Shown piece by piece: positions 1-5,356 of a DNA stretch of 7,071 nt. The stretch is from Limnohabitans sp. (GTDB lineage: Bacteria; Planctomycetota; Phycisphaerae; Phycisphaerales; SM1A02). The notes beneath the pieces are model-generated. The model worked only from the letters and a program-made list of their open reading frames with translations. It was not told where the DNA came from and made no database searches. The position numbers and the translations under genes are program-made. The stretch spans positions 1 to 7,071 of the forward strand of contig JASGCF010000172.1 in the NCBI GenBank assembly GCA_030054275.1, in the 5' to 3' direction. Each line of letters begins with the position of its first letter. Position 1 is the first letter of the stretch.

Positions 1-1
1 C

Positions 2-439
2 CCCGACCGTCCGGAAACGGCCGAAGAGATCATCCGACTGCTCGACCTCGCGCCCCACCCCGAAGGCGGGTTCTACCGCGAGATGTGGCGCGACCGCCCC
101 GCCGACGGCTCGCGCGGCGCGGGGACTTCGATCTACTTTCTGCTTCCGGGCGGCGTTGTGAATCGTTGGCACCGCGTGGATGCGGCCGAAATCTGGCATT
201 TCTACGCGGGTGCTCCACTCGAACTGTCGCTCGCAGGGCACGGTCACGCACCCGAAACGCGCGTTCTCGGCACGGCGCTTCACGACGGGGAGCGCCCGCA
301 GATCGAAATCCCCCCGAACGCGTGGCAACGCGCACGCAGCCTCGGGCCGTGGACGCTCGTTGGTTGCACGGTGAGCCCGGCGTTTGAGTTTGCGCACTTC
401 GAAATCGCACCCGACGGATGGACGCCGCCCGCGCGGTGA
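2..439 (+). CDS. Cupin_5 (DUF985) family protein, 5'-truncated by window edge
   Basis: The frame is open from base 2 to a TGA at 437-439, giving 145 visible residues. The first in-frame ATG (base 83) is internal, because the family-typical N-terminal segment HPEGGFYREMWR (visible residues 19-30) spans it. The true start therefore lies just left of the window, probably only a few residues away given the usual family length of about 140-160. Recognisable blocks are IYFLLPGG (44-51) followed by WHRVDAAEIWHFYAG (56-70), the conserved core of the DUF985 branch of the cupin fold, where His57, Glu63 and His66 are candidate metal or ligand contacts. A second conserved block, GCTVSPAFEF, precedes the C-terminus. 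The family is a small soluble beta-barrel with no firmly assigned reaction. No signal peptide is visible, so it is probably cytoplasmic. It converges on the isomerase-like gene with a 19-base gap. Its base composition is more GC-rich than the rest of the window. Confidence 0.9.
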   Translation, partial: PDRPETAEEIIRLLDLAPHPEGGFYREMWRDRPADGSRGAGTSIYFLLPGGVVNRWHRVDAAEIWHFYAGAPLELSLAGHGHAPETRVLGTALHDGERPQIEIPPNAWQRARSLGPWTLVGCTVSPAFEFAHFEIAPDGWTPPAR

Positions 440-458
440 GAGCCGCGGCGAGGAGCAC

Positions 459-1430
459 TCACGCGCGGCAACCGAATCGCTCAAGAATCGCCTTCGTCGC
501 GAGGATGCCGTCGTGCTCCGACATGCGCTTCCCCTCGTACTCGATGCCGATCGCGCCCGTATAGCCGGACTTCGCGACGACCGCGAGAATCGCGGGATAA
601 TCAAGCAGCGTCTCGTTGCCATTCGCGTCGAAGTCGTAACTCTTCGCAGACATGCCCTTCGCATACGGAGCGACGAGTTCGACATTTCGCACGGGGTCGA
701 TGAGCTTTCCCGATCCGTCGCGCCAGTTGCCGAAGTCGGGCAGCGTTCCGCACGAAACGCGGTCGGCAACGAGTTTCATGACTTCAACCATCCACGCGCC
801 GTCCGATGAAAGCCCGCCGTGGTTCTCGACGATCACGCGCATGCCGTGTGGCTTCGCGACCTCAAGCAGTTTGACGAGACCGTCCGCGCAACGAATTTTC
901 TGTTCGTCCGCATTGCCCTCGCCGATCGCGTTGACGCGGATCGAGTGACAGCCGATCTCCTTCGCGAAGGAGATCCACTTTTCGTGGTTCGCAGCGAACT
1001 GCTTGCGCGCCTTCTCGTCGGCCGCCCCGCAGAGACCTTCGCCATCGCACATGATGAGTTCGCACTTCACACCGAGATCGTCGCAACGCTTGCGGAACTC
1101 GGCGCCGAGCGACTTCTCGCCGATCCGCCCCGCGTAGAACTGGTTGACGAGTTCAATCCGCGTGATGCCGAACTCCTCCTTCGAAATCTTTGCAAAGTCC
1201 ATCGGATCGGCTGGATTCTTCGCGCGTTCCTCAGGCTTGCCGAAGCCAAAGCGACGATGCAGCGACCACTGCGCGAGCGAGATTGGATTCGAAAGTAAGT
1301 TCGCCGATGCCTTCGCGTCCGGGGCGCTCGCTGGCACCGATGGCCTTCCGTCGTCCTGCGCGAACGCGCGCGGCGCAAGTGCCGCAAGTGAGGCGAGTCC
1401 AAACAGTCCGAGTGCGTTGCGACGATTCAT
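459..1430 (-). CDS. Exported sugar phosphate isomerase/epimerase-like TIM-barrel protein (xylose isomerase-like, AP endonuclease 2 fold)
   Basis: This is a 323-residue protein. I chose the ATG at 1430-1428 over an in-frame start 22 codons upstream. It is preceded, 7 bases away, by a good Shine-Dalgarno AAGGAG, and it places a twin-arginine style signal at the N-terminus: MNRRNALGLF, a hydrophobic stretch to about residue 19, then an AFA|Q cleavage-like site at 22-25. The upstream extension (MVAWGGWNLF...) would bury that signal. The mature part reads as a xylose-isomerase-like TIM barrel (PF01261 type): NPISLAQWSLHRR (48-60), IELVNQF (92-98), CELIMCDGEG (123-132), VIVENHGG (199-206), PDFGNW (231-236), AKSYDFD (262-268) and IGIEYEG (294-300). 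Likely metal ligands are Glu202, Asp232 and Glu297 or Glu299. Lys263 sits where many relatives have a His ligand, so the exact chemistry is unclear. The family includes epimerases and isomerases of keto-sugars; substrate is unknown. Export suggests a role in periplasmic carbohydrate handling. Confidence 0.9.
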   Translation of the reverse strand: MNRRNALGLFGLASLAALAPRAFAQDDGRPSVPASAPDAKASANLLSNPISLAQWSLHRRFGFGKPEERAKNPADPMDFAKISKEEFGITRIELVNQFYAGRIGEKSLGAEFRKRCDDLGVKCELIMCDGEGLCGAADEKARKQFAANHEKWISFAKEIGCHSIRVNAIGEGNADEQKIRCADGLVKLLEVAKPHGMRVIVENHGGLSSDGAWMVEVMKLVADRVSCGTLPDFGNWRDGSGKLIDPVRNVELVAPYAKGMSAKSYDFDANGNETLLDYPAILAVVAKSGYTGAIGIEYEGKRMSEHDGILATKAILERFGCRA

Positions 1431-1437
1431 CGGGCAG

Positions 1438-1443
1438 CTCCTT
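1438..1443 (-). promoter_or_regulatory. Shine-Dalgarno site deciding the start of the TIM-barrel gene
   Basis: On the minus strand this reads AAGGAG, 7 bases from the ATG at 1430-1428. It is the clearest ribosome binding site in the window, and it is the reason for preferring the start at 1430 to the longer in-frame start at 1496. Confidence 0.75.
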
Positions 1444-1533
1444 CGCTGGTTGATCCTCGCGCAGCGAAAAAGATTCCAGCCCCCCCACGCTACCACAGCC
1501 GGACTGTCAATTCACCCCGATCTACACACATCG

Positions 1534-1602
1534 AAACACATGGCCTCAAACACATGCCCTCAAACACATGCCCTCAAACCATGCCCCCAAACACATGCAC
1601 CG
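1534..1602. repeat. Short tandem repeat, five copies of a 14-bp unit (AAACACATGCCCTC)
   Basis: Consecutive units start at 1534, 1548, 1562, 1576 and 1589. Units two and three are identical (AAACACATGCCCTC). Unit one differs by one base (GGCCTC in place of GCCCTC). Unit four is 13 bp, with one base missing and one changed. Unit five diverges at its end (GCACCG). A more degenerate ACACATCG motif lies just to the left. The period is not a multiple of three and unit four is one base shorter, so this is not a coding repeat. The array ends 32 bases before the start codon of the propeller gene, where promoter or operator elements would be expected. Confidence 0.9.
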
Positions 1603-1634
1603 AAATAGACGCGCGCTGAAACTACACTCACCGC

Positions 1635-2843
1635 ATGGCTGTTCCGTACCTCTCCGTATCACCTCGATGCTCGCGACTTCGACTTGCAGCGTGCGGGATC
1701 GCGATCGTGCTCTGCTCGCTTTCCACTTCGTGTGATGCCCGCGATGACACAGCACAGAATGACATACCACAGCGAGAGAAGTCGCACAAAAATTCCCTCA
1801 CGAAGTCGCATGAACATGCACACGAGAAGTCATCACCGCAGCACGCGGATGAAGACGCACAAGCGTCTGCTTTACAACGCGACACCACTGTCGCGTGGTA
1901 CATGACGATGCACGACTCAGGCGCGCGTGATCCTGTGACCGAACAGGAATCTGTCTTTGGTTTCGGTCTCGACGGCAACGCTACGGGTGGTGTCCTTGCG
2001 AAAGTCCCCGATGTGGAGGGAGCCTTGCAAGATCTGCGCGGCATGCTCTCGCTGACGGATGGCACGCTACTCGTCATCTCGGCATGGAAGCACAACACGC
2101 AGATCTTGCGATTTGGGCCGCCCGATGCAGCCGGTCGCAGACCGTTCATCGAGGTCTTCGCCCGATCCGGAGATGACAACCCACTGATGGTGCATCCATA
2201 CGCGATGGCCATCGCGCCCGATGGTTCGATTCTTGTATCGAACCAAGACTCGAACACCGTGACGCGATACGGCGCACCCAACACGGCACTGGCTGGAAAA
2301 CCGCTTCGTTGTGACGGAGGTGTCGATGGCGATGCGAACAATGCTGGGCTTGTTGTTCCCTCGCATGAGATGGACAAACGCGGCGTGAAGGAAGTTCGTG
2401 GCATCGCTGTTGCGCCGGATGGGACACTCTTTGTTGCAGATCGCGGTAAAGGTGAAGTGACGCGTTGGAACATCACAACCGGAGAACACCTCGGAGTCGT
2501 CGTGTCGAAGAAGGACGGAATCGAAACCCCGATTCAGTTGTTGATTCAAGCGGATGGCACACGCATGTTCATCAGTGACAACAAGCGCAATGAGGTCTTT
2601 GTGTATCCACTTTCGGTTTCCACATCAGAAGCAAGATCTCGCGTGTTCCTTGATGCAAGCGCAGGTATTGACGCGACAAGTTCACTCGCCATTGACGACA
2701 ACCATCTGTATGTCGGTAGCCGAAAGGCCCGCGAAATTCTGCGATTCCGGATCTCCGACGGACAACCTGACGCAACACCGTTCATCGCAAATCTTCCGGA
2801 TAACCCCGAGTTCTTCGTTGCAAACTTGAAGAAGACACCATGA
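1635..2843 (+). CDS. Exported NHL-like beta-propeller protein, probable lipoprotein
   Basis: This is a 402-residue protein. The ATG at 1635 is forced: an in-frame TGA lies at 1617-1619 and no other start codon intervenes. There is no Shine-Dalgarno site. Residues 11-33 form an export signal (basic RCSRLR, hydrophobic LAACGIAIVLCSL) ending in L-S-T-S-C, a plausible but non-ideal lipobox with Cys33 as the lipidated residue. Residues 34-85 form a polar, low-complexity linker with His at 51, 59, 61, 63 and 70. The rest shows at least five propeller-type repeats with the 'DG-xL-V' pattern: LSLTDGTLLVISA (138-150), MAIAPDGSILVSN (191-203), IAVAPDGTLFVAD (257-269), LLIQADGTRMFISD (302-315) and LAIDDNHLYVGS (351-362). 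This resembles NHL, SMP-30 or YVTN-type propellers, which bind ligands or proteins or act as lactonases; none of these roles can be assigned. Its stop overlaps the acylase start as ATGA, indicating co-translation and a shared role at the membrane or in the periplasm. Confidence 0.88.
   Translation: MAVPYLSVSPRCSRLRLAACGIAIVLCSLSTSCDARDDTAQNDIPQREKSHKNSLTKSHEHAHEKSSPQHADEDAQASALQRDTTVAWYMTMHDSGARDPVTEQESVFGFGLDGNATGGVLAKVPDVEGALQDLRGMLSLTDGTLLVISAWKHNTQILRFGPPDAAGRRPFIEVFARSGDDNPLMVHPYAMAIAPDGSILVSNQDSNTVTRYGAPNTALAGKPLRCDGGVDGDANNAGLVVPSHEMDKRGVKEVRGIAVAPDGTLFVADRGKGEVTRWNITTGEHLGVVVSKKDGIETPIQLLIQADGTRMFISDNKRNEVFVYPLSVSTSEARSRVFLDASAGIDATSSLAIDDNHLYVGSRKAREILRFRISDGQPDATPFIANLPDNPEFFVANLKKTP
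2222..2245. repeat. Perfect 9-bp inverted repeat with 6-base loop inside the propeller gene
   Basis: TGGTTCGAT at 2222-2230 and ATCGAACCA at 2237-2245 are exact reverse complements separated by six bases. The region encodes part of the PDGSILVSNQ strand of one propeller repeat. It has no T-run, so it is not an intrinsic terminator. It may be a chance result of the codons used. Confidence 0.6.
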
Positions 2844-5356
2844 CGACTCGAACTTCATCGCTTTGCGTGCACATCACCCGCGCCTTCACTCGGAACCTGC
2901 GTTCTGCGGCACTCACTGCGGGATGCACTGCGGGCATCTTCATTTTGCTCTCGACCGAAACATGCCTCGCAGCAGACGCGAAACACGAAGAAGAACTTCG
3001 CAAAGCATCGTTTGCTGTTTCGGCACTCACAGCGCCAACTGTGATTCAGCTCGATCACTTCGATGTTCCCACCATCAAAGCAAACTCGCTGCTCGACGCG
3101 GTGTGTGCAGAGGGTTGGATCCACGCCCGCGACCGCTTCTTGCAAATGGATCTCGCACGACGCGAGGCTGCAGGCGAGTTGGCAGAGGTGGTGCCGGGCG
3201 GAATTGCCATGGATCGAACCGTGCGACCGCTGGGACTTCGCGGCGTCGCAGAACGCGCCTTCGCGCTCCTGCCCGAGCATCATCGTGTACTGCTCACTCG
3301 ATATGCAGATGGAGTCAACGCACAACTTTCAAGTACGACCCCACTCGAGTACAAGTTGTTGCGAGTCTCGCCTGCGCCGTGGCGGCCCGAAGATGCACTA
3401 CTCGTACAACTTGGTATGGGGCGCTACCTCGATCGCTCACCTCAACTCGATCGGGATCGAAGTACGCTGTTTGATGTGTTTCCCGAATCGGTTGCTCGCT
3501 TCCTCTCGTCGTCTTCGGGATCGTTGAGCGCCTCGGTCGACGGATCGGAACTTCCCGCGCCACTGCCGCTTCCAACAGCATTGGAACTCGACCTGCGCGC
3601 TCAGGGATCTGCAGCATCGCCTGCAGCGTCGAACACAGCCGACCGCGTCACACCAGGCTCAAACGCATTCGCCATCGCAGGTTCACGCACTCGTGATGGG
3701 CGAGCAATCGTGGGCAATGACATGCACCTTGCCTTGATGGCACCTGGCGTCTGGTATCGCGTGCGCTTGGAGTGGCGAAGCGAAACTGATGCACTCCATG
3801 CCCAGCAACCTGCGCAAGATCAGGCTTCCACGCTCCACGAAGTCACGGGCCTTTCGCTTCCCGGCGTCCCGCTCATCGTGCAGGGAACCAACGGATATGT
3901 CGCGTGGGGCTTCACGAATCTCACCGCGGATTTGGCGGATCTTGTTGTGGTTGAGCGAGACCCTAACGACGAGAACCGCTATCTGACCTCGCATGGCAGT
4001 GAGCCGTTCGTAAAGACCATTGTCGAGATCGGGCGCGAATCAGAACGCGAGCGACTTGATCTCTTGTCGACGCGGTTTGGCCCAATCGTTCGAACACGGA
4101 CAGATGGCGCGCTCATTGCACTGCGATGGGCGCCGCTTCTTGACGCACACAGCGTGGATTGCGGGCTGTTTGACCTCGCATTCGCAACCACACTCGAGCG
4201 GGCACTCGAAGTCGCACGCGCATGGAACGGTCCGCCACAAAATGTGTTGGTCGCAGACACGCGCGGCCGTATCGGATGGACCATCGCGGGTGCGCTGCCC
4301 GATCGGGCGAGCGCAACGCCGCAGTATGTTTCTTCGCAAAATCTGCCCGATTGGCGCGGCACGCTTGCACCAGATGCGAAGCCAATCATCGTCGATCCAC
4401 CAACAGGAATTCTTGTGAGCGCGAATCAACTTTCGCACGCGCCCGTCGGTGCTCTGCAACACATTGTTGGTCACGATGAGGTTGCCGGTGATCGCGCGCA
4501 TCGCATGCGAACGATCTTGGAATCGCGCAACGACTGGACAGAGTCAGAGTTGTTCCAAGTCCAACTTGATACGCACTCTGCGCGGCTTCTGCGTTGGCGC
4601 GATGTGTTGCTTGCGCTCGTTGCTCTCGAATCGGAAGTCACACAGCCAACTGCTGTTCGGGAAGCCGCAGAAGTACTGCGTACATGGAATGGATTTGTCA
4701 CGATCGACGCCACCGCGCCGGTGCTTCTTGACGCAGCCCGCGACGCGGTCACGCGCCATATGGCGAATGCGCTCGCCAGCCTTCCAAGTGCGACGGAGTC
4801 TGGCGTCGCTGCGTCGCAACTTGCGATCGCTCTCGAAGACGAAGCGTTGCTACGGATTTTGGAAGCACATCCCAAACACTTGCTTCCCAACACTGCGTCG
4901 TCATGGCCTGCATTCGCCGTACGCATACTCGCAGAGGCTGCCTCGTCATCTCGCGAAGCCGATGGCTCATTCCGAACACGCGGTGCTGTGAATCGCGCAT
5001 CGATTCGGCATCCAGCAGCAGACGCACTTGGCGCGGCAGCGCGCATGGCCGAAATGCCGAAGACTCAACTTCCTGGTCATCCAACGAGTGTTCGTGTTCA
5101 AACGCCGCGATTTGGTGCAAGCCAGCGCTCTGTTGTCTCGCCTGGGCATCTTGATGATGCCATCATGGTGACGCCGTGTGGACAATCGGGCCTGCCAACA
5201 TCGCCGCACTTCCGAAGCCTGCACAAAGCATGGCAAGATGGTGAGACTTTCCCACTGCTGCCAGCCAAGGTAGAAACAGAACTCACACTGCTTCCGAGTT
5301 TGCCTGTCACTCCCGAGAACACCGCAACCGATCCGCTCAACCAGTCCAGTCGCTGA
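2840..5356 (+). CDS. Penicillin acylase family protein (peptidase S45, Ntn hydrolase precursor)
   Basis: This is an 838-residue precursor of the size usual for S45 acylases, which hydrolyse amide bonds of beta-lactams, acyl-homoserine lactones or other N-acyl compounds after autocatalytic cleavage into alpha and beta chains. The ATG overlaps the preceding stop by four bases (ATGA), and a weak GAAG precedes it. Residues 20-45 form an export signal ending near CLAADA. The alpha chain carries GWIHARDRFLQMDLARREAAGELAEV (92-117), split here as GWIHARDRFLQ and MDLARREAAGELAEV, a family hallmark. A Pro/Ala-rich spacer (about 232-270) precedes the cleavage site G273|S274-N275; Ser274 is the predicted N-terminal nucleophile. 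Beta-chain landmarks are NDMHL (293-297, His at beta position 23), PGVPLIVQGTNGYVAWGFTN (341-360), Q467-N468 in QNVLVAD (Asn468 the likely oxyanion residue) and GQSGLPTSPHF (781-791). All key residues are present, so it is probably active. The substrate is unknown. Its last 20 bases overlap the oppositely oriented protease gene. Confidence 0.95.
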   Translation: MTTRTSSLCVHITRAFTRNLRSAALTAGCTAGIFILLSTETCLAADAKHEEELRKASFAVSALTAPTVIQLDHFDVPTIKANSLLDAVCAEGWIHARDRFLQMDLARREAAGELAEVVPGGIAMDRTVRPLGLRGVAERAFALLPEHHRVLLTRYADGVNAQLSSTTPLEYKLLRVSPAPWRPEDALLVQLGMGRYLDRSPQLDRDRSTLFDVFPESVARFLSSSSGSLSASVDGSELPAPLPLPTALELDLRAQGSAASPAASNTADRVTPGSNAFAIAGSRTRDGRAIVGNDMHLALMAPGVWYRVRLEWRSETDALHAQQPAQDQASTLHEVTGLSLPGVPLIVQGTNGYVAWGFTNLTADLADLVVVERDPNDENRYLTSHGSEPFVKTIVEIGRESERERLDLLSTRFGPIVRTRTDGALIALRWAPLLDAHSVDCGLFDLAFATTLERALEVARAWNGPPQNVLVADTRGRIGWTIAGALPDRASATPQYVSSQNLPDWRGTLAPDAKPIIVDPPTGILVSANQLSHAPVGALQHIVGHDEVAGDRAHRMRTILESRNDWTESELFQVQLDTHSARLLRWRDVLLALVALESEVTQPTAVREAAEVLRTWNGFVTIDATAPVLLDAARDAVTRHMANALASLPSATESGVAASQLAIALEDEALLRILEAHPKHLLPNTASSWPAFAVRILAEAASSSREADGSFRTRGAVNRASIRHPAADALGAAARMAEMPKTQLPGHPTSVRVQTPRFGASQRSVVSPGHLDDAIMVTPCGQSGLPTSPHFRSLHKAWQDGETFPLLPAKVETELTLLPSLPVTPENTATDPLNQSSR
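5337..5356. other. Convergent 20-base overlap of acylase and metalloprotease 3' ends
   Basis: The acylase TGA is at 5354-5356 on the plus strand and the protease TGA at 5339-5337 on the minus strand. The final five codons plus the stop of each gene are encoded in the same bases. No stem-loop with a T-run is visible around the junction, so transcription from both sides probably runs into the opposing gene. Confidence 0.85.

Larger units (their letters stand above)
1431..1634. other. Divergent intergenic region between the TIM-barrel gene and the propeller/acylase operon
   Basis: These 204 bases separate two genes transcribed away from each other, so they must hold promoters for both. The half nearest the minus-strand gene has its Shine-Dalgarno site and a C-run, with no convincing -10 box. 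The half nearest the plus-strand gene is mostly a tandem array of a 14-bp unit. No Shine-Dalgarno sequence precedes the plus-strand ATG at 1635. An in-frame TGA at 1617-1619 rules out a longer N-terminus for that gene. Confidence 0.7.

Noticed and set aside
440..458. Terminator between the convergent cupin and TIM-barrel genes
   Set aside because: The gap is only 19 bases and shows no sizeable stem or T-run.
384..1298. Plus-strand open frames (384-809 and 819-1298) opposite the TIM-barrel gene
   Set aside because: They are Arg/Asp/Val-rich mirror translations of a well-supported minus-strand gene and have no family motifs.
1431..1496. N-terminal extension of the TIM-barrel protein to an ATG at 1496
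   Set aside because: The extension would place 22 residues before the twin-arginine signal, whereas the ATG at 1430 has a good Shine-Dalgarno site at proper spacing.
1505..1510. TTGACA on the minus strand as a -35 box for the TIM-barrel gene
   Set aside because: At 16-18 bases downstream there is only a G-run (minus strand), with no -10-like hexamer, so the match is probably chance.
1534..1602. CRISPR-like array
   Set aside because: The 14-bp units abut directly with no spacers, and no cas genes are present. It is a simple tandem repeat.
1623..1628. TACACT as a -10 box for the propeller gene
   Set aside because: It lies only six bases before the ATG and has no matching -35 element; there is not enough support.
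2223..2244. tRNA T-arm-like sequence (GGTTCGATTC)
   Set aside because: No acceptor, D or anticodon arms can be formed around it, and it lies in a conserved coding strand.
1628..2476. Long antisense open frame (282 codons) opposite the propeller gene
   Set aside because: The product is Ser/Pro/Arg-rich without recognisable domains, while the opposite strand encodes clear propeller repeats and a signal peptide. It is a shadow of the GC-rich codon pattern.
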